A DNA stretch of 64,000 bases from Patiriisocius sp047731265 (lineage in GTDB: Bacteria > Bacteroidota > Bacteroidia > Flavobacteriales > Flavobacteriaceae): NCBI RefSeq assembly GCF_047731265.1, contig NZ_CP159835.1:2418001-2482000 (forward strand), in the 5' to 3' direction. The notes beneath the pieces were generated by a model. That model made no database searches. It was not told the origin of the DNA and saw only the letters and a program-made list of their open reading frames with translations. Positions 50,805-59,095 of the stretch are shown piece after piece. Position numbers and translations under genes: made by a program. Position 1 is the stretch's first letter. Every line of letters begins with the position of its first letter.

Positions 50805-53258
50805 CTACTTTTTTATCTCCTCACTAACCTTCAGATTCAAACTATTTTTATTCTTTACATATTTCTCCAACCACGTATCTTGTTCCCATAATAAGTGTAA
50901 AATACTTTCTTTAGCGCGGTAGCCATGGCTTTCTTTAGGAAGCATTACCAATCTCGCAGGCGCGCCTAAACCTTTTAGAGCGTTAAAGTAACGTTCGCTT
51001 TGCAGGGGGTAGGTACCGCTGTTATTGTCTGCTTCGCCGTGAACTAAAAGTAACGGAGTTTTCATTTTGTCTGCGTGCATAAAGGGCGACATCGTGTTAT
51101 AAGTTTCTGGTGAGTCCCAATAGCTGCGTTCTTCACTTTGAAAACCAAAAGGCGTTAAGGTCCTATTATAGGCACCACTTCTTGCAATCCCTGCTGCAAA
51201 AAGATCACTGTGGCTTAGCAGGTTAGCCACCATAAAGGCACCGTAGCTATGACCACCCACGCCCACGCGTGTGCGATCAATATAGCCTAAACTGTCCACC
51301 GCATCAATAGCAGCTTTTGCGTTGCCTACTAATTGTTTTCTAAAAGTGTCATTAGGTTGTTCATCACCTTCGCCCACAATAGGGAATGCAGCATCATCTA
51401 ACACTACATAGCCTCTGGTTACCCAGTAAATAGGGCTCCCGTAATAAGGGTAGATAAATTCGTTAGGGTTGGAGGTGCTTTGAGAGGCGCTATTTTTGTC
51501 TTTAAACTCGCGCGGGTAGGCCCATAAAATCATCGGCATTTTTTCTTTCTTCTCTCTGTCGTATCCTACAGGAAGATACAGCGTTCCTTCTAATTGCAAA
51601 CCATCGGCTCTTTTATAAGCAATCACTTCTTTATGTACATCTTGTAAACTCTTATAAGGGTTTTCAAAAGAGGTAACTGGCGTGAGCGCTTCCTTCTTGT
51701 TAATGTCTCTAAAATAGTAATTAGGGTATTCATTTTTAGATTCGATACGCACCAATATTTTTCCTTTTTTCATATCGATCGCATCATATAAACGCTCTTT
51801 TTTATCGGTATAGCGAGTCTGGTAAATGCGGTTTGTCTTTTCCGTCGTTACATTGTATTCGTCAATAAAAGGAAATTGTCCTTCTTCAGAATAACCATCA
51901 CCCATTAAATAAGCATTGTCGCCATTCATCTCTAATACGTAGCGATTGTATTTGTTTCTTTTGGTTACAAAATCTCCTGGATCACTGTATTGATCTTGGT
52001 AGTTGCGATCGCTTATTATTTTAGCCTCTTTTCCTCCATTAGAAGGGTTGAATAAGTAGGTTTTTGTGTTTCGGTCATTCCACCAATAATCGTATGCTAC
52101 AGCGGTGTTATCATTCCCCCAAGTAATACCGCTAAACCTGTTTATTGTTTTTAAAATTTGGTCGCCACTGCCTGTAAAAGGAGCTTGTAATTCATACATG
52201 ATGTCACGGTAATCCACTTTAGTTTCAGGATCACCACCATCTTGAGCTTCTGTATAAACTAAGGAGGAAGGCTTGTCTGCCCTCCAAGAAAAATTGCGCT
52301 TTCCAGTTCGGGTTGCCATAAATCCTTTGGGGCGTACTTCGTCTAAAGGAACTTCGTTTACCGTTTGTAAGTTCTTTCCGCTCTTGTCGTAGATAATTTC
52401 TTTGTACGGAAATCTAGTATACGGTACCAAATAAGAAAACGGTCGTTGAATTTCAGAAACCATCACATAGCTTCCGTCAGGCGAAAAGCTAATGTTGCGG
52501 TACATTGCTTTCGGTAAGAAATCTGAAACCATACCACCAATACTCACCTTCTTTAATTCTGAATAGGCCAAGGTTTCAAAATTGGCTTCATCGTTGGGAT
52601 TTTTTAATAAATCTTGATAGGTTCTGTTTTGTGCTTTTGCGCCGTCACTAACCGAAATGGTGGGACCTGTTGGCACCGCTTCCGCAGTATTAATTATAGT
52701 ACTTCTCGAGGCAGGAAGCATTTTTACTAACATTGCATTATTGTCTTTAAACCAATTGATGGCATCGCCCATATTCGCATTTACACTGGCTGGAGTTACT
52801 TTTTTTACAACGGCTTTCTCCAGGTCTAGAATCCAAACTTCAGCACCTGCCGAAGTGGTATTGAGGCAAGCAATCATTTTTTCATTGGGAGACCAAGAAA
52901 AGTTGGAAAGTCGAGGATTTTCCGGCAATCCCGAGATCTGTTTTGCAGTTGCATCTGTTGCTTTTTTAACTTTGATGTTGTTCCAATAATTGGTGCGACT
53001 CCCAATGTTAGTTTTTGGATTGATACGAAGGCCTCCAAGGCGCAATTCGGTTTCAGAAAGTTCATTAATGCTTTTGTAGGCATCGCGATACAACATCACA
53101 ACATTTTCGCCCACATCATCCAGTAATACAGAAGGCGCCGTGGATGCATCTACGAGATCTAGTATTTGTTGCGGTGGTTGTTGATAGCCCGTATTGTCTT
53201 GTGCAACTGCGAGTGTAACAATAAAAAGGAATACCAATACTGCGGTGAGTTTTTTCAT
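50805..53258 (-). CDS. S9 family (prolyl oligopeptidase-like) exported peptidase
   Basis: 817 aa. Signal peptide (KLTAVLVFLFIVTLAVAQ). The N-terminal two thirds is a beta-propeller gate (WSPNEKMIACLN; FSPDGSYVMVSE). C-terminal alpha/beta hydrolase with nucleophile GGHSYGAFM (Ser near 664), Asp in LVHGEADNNSG and His in LPKESHGYRAKE: complete triad. Resembles S9D glutamyl endopeptidase-like enzymes of Bacteroidota. Begins the normal chromosomal region. Confidence 0.87.
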   Translation of the reverse strand: MKKLTAVLVFLFIVTLAVAQDNTGYQQPPQQILDLVDASTAPSVLLDDVGENVVMLYRDAYKSINELSETELRLGGLRINPKTNIGSRTNYWNNIKVKKATDATAKQISGLPENPRLSNFSWSPNEKMIACLNTTSAGAEVWILDLEKAVVKKVTPASVNANMGDAINWFKDNNAMLVKMLPASRSTIINTAEAVPTGPTISVSDGAKAQNRTYQDLLKNPNDEANFETLAYSELKKVSIGGMVSDFLPKAMYRNISFSPDGSYVMVSEIQRPFSYLVPYTRFPYKEIIYDKSGKNLQTVNEVPLDEVRPKGFMATRTGKRNFSWRADKPSSLVYTEAQDGGDPETKVDYRDIMYELQAPFTGSGDQILKTINRFSGITWGNDNTAVAYDYWWNDRNTKTYLFNPSNGGKEAKIISDRNYQDQYSDPGDFVTKRNKYNRYVLEMNGDNAYLMGDGYSEEGQFPFIDEYNVTTEKTNRIYQTRYTDKKERLYDAIDMKKGKILVRIESKNEYPNYYFRDINKKEALTPVTSFENPYKSLQDVHKEVIAYKRADGLQLEGTLYLPVGYDREKKEKMPMILWAYPREFKDKNSASQSTSNPNEFIYPYYGSPIYWVTRGYVVLDDAAFPIVGEGDEQPNDTFRKQLVGNAKAAIDAVDSLGYIDRTRVGVGGHSYGAFMVANLLSHSDLFAAGIARSGAYNRTLTPFGFQSEERSYWDSPETYNTMSPFMHADKMKTPLLLVHGEADNNSGTYPLQSERYFNALKGLGAPARLVMLPKESHGYRAKESILHLLWEQDTWLEKYVKNKNSLNLKVSEEIKK

Positions 53259-53690
53259 TTTGATTGATTTTTCTTTAAAAATAGGGAATAGTTTAGGGAT
53301 TTGCTATGGTTGGGGATTGGTTTTATGATAAAATTATCGTTGCGCACCAAGCCAAGCATACCACTAGTTCCTCCGCAATGGATAAGGAGGGCGTTCTTCA
53401 AAAGGAAGCGCTCAAACGCATTATTTTTCCGGCAGCGTGCTCCTCTTTGACCCGCCCCTAGTAAAAGAGCCGCGAATGAGAGAAAGGCACAAAACCAAGA
53501 GGATATTTGTAGAAGTGATCACATAATAATCAGTTTTTTAGGTATTTGTAATTTAATTTTTTTTGAGATGTACCTTTTAGTTTGCTTGTAAACTAAAAGG
53601 TTTACTATGCACGCATAGCGATAGTTTCTTAGTTTTAGGAACTCAGTTTCCGAATTCAGTATCTTTGCCGACGAAAAAAATCTAAAAATT
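53259..53690 (+). promoter_or_regulatory. Intergenic region between S9 peptidase and FabH-like gene
   Basis: Gene-free. Contains a strong stem-loop CCTTTTAGTTT/AAACTAAAAGG at 53573-53600, a palindrome CTATGC-AC-GCATAG at about 53607-53620, and a -7 box TATCTTTG at 53660-53667, 24 bp before the FabH-like start codon. A G+C-richer stretch at about 53340-53480 shows no gene. Confidence 0.55.
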
Positions 53691-54698
53691 ATGTATTCCT
53701 CAAAAATTACGGGAGTTGGACATTACGTTCCTGAAAATATAGTAACCAACGAGGATCTGTCTAAATTGATGGATACCAATGATGCTTGGATAGAAGAGCG
53801 CACAGGTATTAAAGAACGACGTCACATTAAAAAAGGCGATGGCAACTCCACTTCTATAATGGGTGTAAAAGCTTCAAGAATCGCATTAGAACGTGCAGGA
53901 CTCAAGCCAGAAGATATCGATATGATTGTGTTTGCAACCTTGAGCCCAGATATGTATTTTCCTGGAGGAGGCGTGCAGGTGCAAGAAATGATGGGGATGC
54001 GCACAATACCCGCACTGGATGTAAGAAACCAATGCAGTGGTTTCGTATATTCACTCTCTGTAGCAGACCAATTTATAAAAACAGGAATGTACAAGCACGT
54101 GTTAGTCGTTGGTAGCGAAAATCACAGTGGTGGCTTGGATTTTACAACACGCGGAAGAGGTGTTTCGGTTATTTTTGGGGATGGGGCAGGAGCCGTGGTT
54201 GTTTCTAGAAACGAATCTAATGAGGGCGGAATTTTATCGACGCACCTGCACAGTGAAGGAAAACACAAAGACGAATTAGCATTGCAAGGCCCTACGACAC
54301 AACATTGGGTGCCAGAAATAATTACTGAAAACGATCAAGAAAATATCCCTTATTATCCATATATGAACGGCCAGTTTGTTTTTAAACATGCGGTGGTTAG
54401 GTTTAGTCAAGTGATTATGGAAGGACTGGAAGCAAATAATTTAACCACCCAAGATATTGATATGTTTATTCCGCATCAGGCCAATTTGCGAATCTCGCAA
54501 TACATCCAGCACAAAATGAAGGTGCCGGACGAAAAAGTGTTTAATAATATCCAAAAATACGGAAACACCACAGCAGCCTCAATCCCAATAGCTTTATCTG
54601 AAGCTTGGGAAACAGGAAAAATAAAAGAAGGTGATCTTGTTGTCCTAGCTGCATTTGGTAGCGGTTTTACTTGGGGAAGTGTGGTTATAAAGTGGTAA
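53691..54698 (+). CDS. 3-oxoacyl-ACP synthase III-like protein (FabH family)
   Basis: 335 aa. Thiolase-fold KAS III with all catalytic residues: Cys115 in RNQCSGFVYS, His in FIPHQANLRISQ and Asn in KYGNTTAASIPIAL. A flexible loop insertion is seen after HLHSEGKHKDELAL. Starts fatty-acid chains by condensing an acyl-CoA with malonyl-ACP; this group also includes specialised homologues. ATG 53691 follows the -7 box. A TAC repeat follows the stop. Confidence 0.85.
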   Translation: MYSSKITGVGHYVPENIVTNEDLSKLMDTNDAWIEERTGIKERRHIKKGDGNSTSIMGVKASRIALERAGLKPEDIDMIVFATLSPDMYFPGGGVQVQEMMGMRTIPALDVRNQCSGFVYSLSVADQFIKTGMYKHVLVVGSENHSGGLDFTTRGRGVSVIFGDGAGAVVVSRNESNEGGILSTHLHSEGKHKDELALQGPTTQHWVPEIITENDQENIPYYPYMNGQFVFKHAVVRFSQVIMEGLEANNLTTQDIDMFIPHQANLRISQYIQHKMKVPDEKVFNNIQKYGNTTAASIPIALSEAWETGKIKEGDLVVLAAFGSGFTWGSVVIKW

Positions 54699-54710
54699 CT
54701 AGTTTTTCTC

Positions 54711-54733
54711 TACTACTACTACTACTACTACTA
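54711..54733 (+). repeat. TAC trinucleotide microsatellite
   Basis: Seven or so TAC units in the non-coding gap after the FabH-like gene. Slippage-prone, no evident function. Confidence 0.8.
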
Positions 54734-54757
54734 ATTTTGATCTAGGATAGAAAAAAT

Positions 54758-54793
54758 AAAAGAGTTGCCATTTTCTAATGGCGACTCTTTTGT
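54758..54793 (+). terminator. Bidirectional terminator between convergent genes
   Basis: AAAGAGTTGCCATT / AATGGCGACTCTTTT stem with a T run on both strands, located between FabH-like gene and the kelch-like gene. Confidence 0.8.
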
Positions 54794-54812
54794 TTTACAA
54801 ATAGATTGCCCG

Positions 54813-56309
54813 CTATTCGAGTGGTGCTGATAAAATTTTTAATTCAATTTGTGTTCCTGTAGGAGCAGCCAATACCGCATATAATTTATTGTTAAAAATC
54901 GTTATCGCGTGGATCGATGAGAACATATCACTATCGTCAAGATTATGAGATATCTCAGTAAACGAATTATCTAGCGTATTATACACAGCAAAGTGCACGG
55001 TACGATTGTCTTGCCCTATATCGCCGTCACCATCATCATCTGTTCTTGTTTCATATCCTACAATAATTAAATTTTCTAATCTTGCCGCATAACTCATGGT
55101 CGCTACTTGTGGCATGTTAAAACTCGAAATGTTTCCGGTAGCTAAATCTACTTTAAAACACTCGCCATCTAGATCTGTATAAAGACTAGCTGGAAAATAA
55201 GTACGTCCCCCAAATACAAATAGCTCCCCGTTTACTATCTCAGAAGCACCATAAACTCTAGGTGATGGTAAGGTGGTAATATTAGAAATTTGATTTGTGG
55301 TGTAATCGTAGCTGCGAACTAGAGCAGGACCCATATCATCAACACTATTACCAACAATATAACCAGAGTCTCCCTGTACGGCAAAACCAAAACGAGTGAG
55401 CCCTAAATCGTGAGTAAACTCGCTAGTGGGAGTGCCATTTGGGTTTAAAGGGTAGGTGGTTACTATTTGCCCACCAAATACAATTAGTTCATTATTAATA
55501 ATATTTAAACGTTTGGTAATAAATTGACTTTGAGGGTAAAGACTTGTTGTCCAATTATTATTAGTTAGATCGTATTTTAAAATTTGTTCAGCGGTACCGC
55601 TAGGTGTAGCATCGTTTCTTGAAGCTAAGAATAAACTATTGTCGCTATAACTCCCTATCATTCCACCCGGAGTTTCACCAGTAAAATTGCTTTCATCGAA
55701 TATGCTGGTCACCAAGGAAAAATTGAGCCCAGAACTGGGAAGCGTGCGGTAATCTATAGTTGTTTTTGGAGTTAAAAGAACAGTCATGGTGCCTGCCATT
55801 TGGCTTCTTCCAGAAGTGCTAATGATGCCACTTATAGTATTGTCATCATTTATTTGAAAAATAAAAGCTCCATCCAGCGAAGTTAAGTTTGAGCTACTGT
55901 TTTCATCAAATGAGAATGTAGAAACTACTGGCTCAAGATAATAATCTAATAAGGTTTCTTGTGACGATGTGCCTTCGAGATTTATGGCATTACTAGGTTT
56001 CCAAACTAGGATGCCATTATCAATAGTGCCTGAAAACACAAATTCATCATCTACTACATTAAAGTTAGAAGATATGTCTATGGTAGTACCGTTAATGATT
56101 AGAGATGCTTGATTAATTTTCCAAGTACCATTATTGTTACTAGTTAAGGTTGCTATGGCTTCGGTTCTTTCAACAGCTAGTATTTCAAGTAGGTCTTCTA
56201 AATCTGGTATTATGGTAGATTCATCATCTTCACTACAGTTATAAAAAAATACTACTGCAACTAGTGCGATACATTTTAATATTCGAAAATTGGTTTTAGT
56301 TGTTTTCAT
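54813..56309 (-). CDS. Kelch-like beta-propeller lipoprotein
   Basis: 498 aa. Signal with lipobox-like FFYNCSED, then a beta-rich N-terminal part that recalls lipocalin-like stress domains, and from about 215 kelch-type repeats (NNELIVFGGQIV; NGELFVFGGRTYF; RLENLIIVGYE). Probably on the cell surface. Carries an ATACCC-N6-GGGTAT palindrome 56 bp upstream, also present before a possible small ORF further on. Confidence 0.72.
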   Translation of the reverse strand: MKTTKTNFRILKCIALVAVVFFYNCSEDDESTIIPDLEDLLEILAVERTEAIATLTSNNNGTWKINQASLIINGTTIDISSNFNVVDDEFVFSGTIDNGILVWKPSNAINLEGTSSQETLLDYYLEPVVSTFSFDENSSSNLTSLDGAFIFQINDDNTISGIISTSGRSQMAGTMTVLLTPKTTIDYRTLPSSGLNFSLVTSIFDESNFTGETPGGMIGSYSDNSLFLASRNDATPSGTAEQILKYDLTNNNWTTSLYPQSQFITKRLNIINNELIVFGGQIVTTYPLNPNGTPTSEFTHDLGLTRFGFAVQGDSGYIVGNSVDDMGPALVRSYDYTTNQISNITTLPSPRVYGASEIVNGELFVFGGRTYFPASLYTDLDGECFKVDLATGNISSFNMPQVATMSYAARLENLIIVGYETRTDDDGDGDIGQDNRTVHFAVYNTLDNSFTEISHNLDDSDMFSSIHAITIFNNKLYAVLAAPTGTQIELKILSAPLE

Positions 56310-57196
56310 TTCGTTAAGGTTTTAACGATATACCCTAAACTTAAACAATATTATAAACCCAAAAATACCCATTAGAGGGTATAAACGCTAAAATAAAAAG
56401 TCGCCCTTTTTTTAAGAGCGACTTTTCTGCTAAACTACAAACAATCCAAAACCGAAAATCAATGATATTTATTAAAAAAATCAATTAGCAATCTGCTTAT
56501 AAATTCGAGCCATTCACTTTTTAAATCTTTCATATCAGTATAATTAGAGTTTTGTAAAGCTATATGAACTACTCAAAATCCTACATACCCAATACTGGGT
56601 ATATTTCATAAAAAAGCACCCCTCAAATTCTTAGTTTTGAAGGGTGCTTAAACTTAAACAAACCTAAATATAAAGTCTTAAAATCGAAGAAGGCTAATTC
56701 AAATAATTATAAAATTCTTTTAGGTCATTTAAAGTAGAGACGATTGAAAAGTAGAAAACGTTTCAGTAATGTTTTATTTTAACTTTTAAATAACATTTCG
56801 TTGTAGAAATCAAAAGTCCACTTTGCTCTTGAAGGGGGGCAAATAAAAACAAAACAAAATTAAATCTAAATCTAAATCGAAGACGAGACATTCCCGCTTC
56901 GGGGAAATCAACTTTTTTCAAAAAAGTTTTTGAAAGATAAAAAGAGTCCCCAAAATCTAGAGTTCTGGGGACTTAACTTTATTGCAACTATTAACACTAA
57001 CCATCAACGTAAAATTCATCGCAATAAAGTAGAAACATTTCTATAATATAGACGGCACATGGCTCGAAGTGTTACACCACATTTTTTATTTAACATTTTA
57101 TTCTGAAAAATAAATAGGCTTGATGTGTACTTTGTTTTTAATTAAATTAAAATAGCGTCCTATAACTACTAACAAGTAGTTTTTAGGATTAAAAAT
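56310..57196 (-). other. Gene-poor region with palindromes, hairpins and one small ORF
   Basis: About 890 bp without a normal gene. ATACCC/GGGTAT palindromes at 56365-56382 and 56585-56602 lie 56 and 52 bp upstream of the kelch gene and of a possible 24-codon ORF at 56459-56533 (minus; MKDLKSEWLEFISRLL...). Terminator-like stems are at 56397-56426 (AAAAGTCGC/GCGACTTTT), 56611-56652 (AGCACCC/GGGTGCT) and 56945-56973 (AGTCCCCA/TGGGGACT). The rest shows nothing recognisable. Confidence 0.5.
56459..56533 (-). CDS. Possible 24-residue peptide
   Basis: Open frame of 24 amphipathic residues (MKDLKSEWLEFISRLLIDFF start). It is followed by a terminator at 56397-56426 and preceded at 52 bp by a palindrome shared with the kelch gene. 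No homologue known to me; could be chance. Confidence 0.25.
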   Translation of the reverse strand: MKDLKSEWLEFISRLLIDFFNKYH

Positions 57197-57565
57197 ATGA
57201 AGAAAACACTCGTTATTGGCGCTAGCCTTAAACCCACCCGGTATTCAAATATTGCTATCAATAGATTAACCTTAAACAAACATCCTGTGGTCGCTTTAGG
57301 ATTGCGAAAAGGAGAAGTTGCGGGAATACCTATCGAAACAGAAAAAATCCCATTCAAGGGCATTGATACCGTTACTTTATATTTAAATCCGCAAAGACAA
57401 GCGGAATATTACGATTACATTATTTCCTTAAACCCAAAAAGAGTCATCTTTAATCCCGGAACCGAAAATCCTGAATTTTATTCCTTGCTTTCATCACATC
57501 ATATAGAAAGTGAAGTTGCTTGTACTTTAGTCCTCCTTGGCACGAATCAATACCAATCCAAGTAA
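57197..57565 (+). CDS. CoA-binding domain protein (YccU-like)
   Basis: 122 aa. Rossmann-like CoA-binding fold: TLVIGASLKPTRYSNIAINRL start, GIPIETEKIPFKGIDTVTLYL and FNPGTENPEF. Similar to single-domain CoA-binding proteins related to succinyl-CoA synthetase alpha; the role is unknown. Its 3' end overlaps the convergent symporter gene by 39 bp. Confidence 0.85.
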   Translation: MKKTLVIGASLKPTRYSNIAINRLTLNKHPVVALGLRKGEVAGIPIETEKIPFKGIDTVTLYLNPQRQAEYYDYIISLNPKRVIFNPGTENPEFYSLLSSHHIESEVACTLVLLGTNQYQSK

Positions 57566-58990
57566 GGTTAAGAATCCATTGAGGATAAGGATCGAAAATT
57601 TGAATTCAAATCCAAATAGAGTGTTGCTATAATAACTAATTACAAACCCTAAAAGGGGTGCTGCAATAGCTACTAAAGGCACCCATTTATCTTTCACTTT
57701 TGCTTTTGAAAATAAACCAAATGCATACAAACCAAGTAAAGGTCCATAGGTATATCCAGCAAACGTAAACAGCTTGGTAATTACAGAAGCATCCCCAATT
57801 ACATAATTAAAAAACACAATAACAAAGAGTAATACAAAGGACATGGCGATGTGTACTTTCTTTCTTATTTTTATTTGATCTGCTTTAGTGTGTTTTTTCT
57901 CTATGTTTAGAATATCAATACTAAAAGAAGTAGTTAATGAAGTGAGCGCACTATCTGCACTAGAATATGCCGCTGCAATGAGCCCTAATAAAAAGAAAAC
58001 AGCGAGGCCAATTCCCAAACCACCGTCTACAGCAATGGTAGAGAATAATTTGTCTTTAACAGCATCCATACCTTCTTGCTGTGCATACAAGGTTAATAAG
58101 AGTCCAAGACCTAAGAAAATGAGATTTACAATGGTGAGTACAATCGTAAACCAAAACATGTTTTTTTGTGCATCTTTTAAGTTTCGGCAGGTGAGGTTTT
58201 TCTGCATCATATCTTGATCTAAACCAGTCATAACAATGGCGATAAAAGCACCACTTATAAATTGTTTAAAGAAGTAGTTTCCGCTTTTATAATCGTCAAA
58301 AAAGAAAATTTGTGATAAATCACTTTCAGCAATCGTATGAACAATACCAATCCCAGAAATTCCAAGTCCTTCAGAAACATAATAGATTCCTGCGCCCAAT
58401 GCGACTAACATAAAAAGTGTTTGTAAGGTATCTGTCCAAACAATGGTTTTAATTCCGCTTTTAAAAGTATAGAGCCATATTAATAAAATAGTAATCGAAA
58501 CGGTTACCCAAAACGGTACGCCGTCCATTCCAAAAAACGGTATCTTATCAAACACTAAATCCTGCAAAACAATTGCTACGAGATACAATCTAAAACTCGC
58601 GCCCACAATTCTGGAAAGTAAAAAGAAGGATGCACCTGTTTTATAGGACGCTACCCCAAAACGACCTTCTAAATAAGTGTAGATGGACGTAAGATTAAGA
58701 CGGTAATAGAGGGGGAGTAAAACCAATCCTATCACTGCATATCCAATGGTATAACCCAATACCACTTGGAAATACCCAAAACTATTGTCAGCTACCGCAC
58801 CGGGAACCGAAATAAAAGTAACCCCACTCAAGGAGGCGCCAATCATTCCAAAAGCAACTAAATACCAAGGCGATTGTTTCCCTGCCTTAAAGAAATCATC
58901 ATTGCTGCCGCCCCTGTTTGTGAGATAAGATATAAATAATAATAACCCGAAGTAACTAGCAATGAGTCCTATGATTTGTAATGGTTGCAT
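57527..58990 (-). CDS. Sodium:solute symporter family protein
   Basis: 487 aa, about 13 membrane helices. SSS-family features: GMIGASLSGVTFISVPG near the N-terminus, DLVFDKIPFFGM, GLDQDMMQKNLTCRNLKDAQKNMFWF and a central LIAAAYSSADSALTSLTTSF. Uses the sodium gradient to import a small solute, which cannot be told from sequence (sialic acid, sugar, proline or other). Confidence 0.9.
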   Translation of the reverse strand: MQPLQIIGLIASYFGLLLFISYLTNRGGSNDDFFKAGKQSPWYLVAFGMIGASLSGVTFISVPGAVADNSFGYFQVVLGYTIGYAVIGLVLLPLYYRLNLTSIYTYLEGRFGVASYKTGASFFLLSRIVGASFRLYLVAIVLQDLVFDKIPFFGMDGVPFWVTVSITILLIWLYTFKSGIKTIVWTDTLQTLFMLVALGAGIYYVSEGLGISGIGIVHTIAESDLSQIFFFDDYKSGNYFFKQFISGAFIAIVMTGLDQDMMQKNLTCRNLKDAQKNMFWFTIVLTIVNLIFLGLGLLLTLYAQQEGMDAVKDKLFSTIAVDGGLGIGLAVFFLLGLIAAAYSSADSALTSLTTSFSIDILNIEKKHTKADQIKIRKKVHIAMSFVLLFVIVFFNYVIGDASVITKLFTFAGYTYGPLLGLYAFGLFSKAKVKDKWVPLVAIAAPLLGFVISYYSNTLFGFEFKFSILILNGFLTLLGLVLIRAKED

Positions 58991-59095
58991 ACCTTGTAAA
59001 AGTAGATTTTTATGAGATGTAAAAGTACATTTTTTAACATACTAGCTTTTAAGTTTTTATTAATTTTGAAATTCTGTTTAAAAAAAATACCTAAA

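Noticed and set aside
54711..54733. TAC microsatellite as phase-variation switch
   Set aside because: It follows the stop codon of one gene and precedes a terminator, so changes in length would not alter a frame or promoter that I can see.
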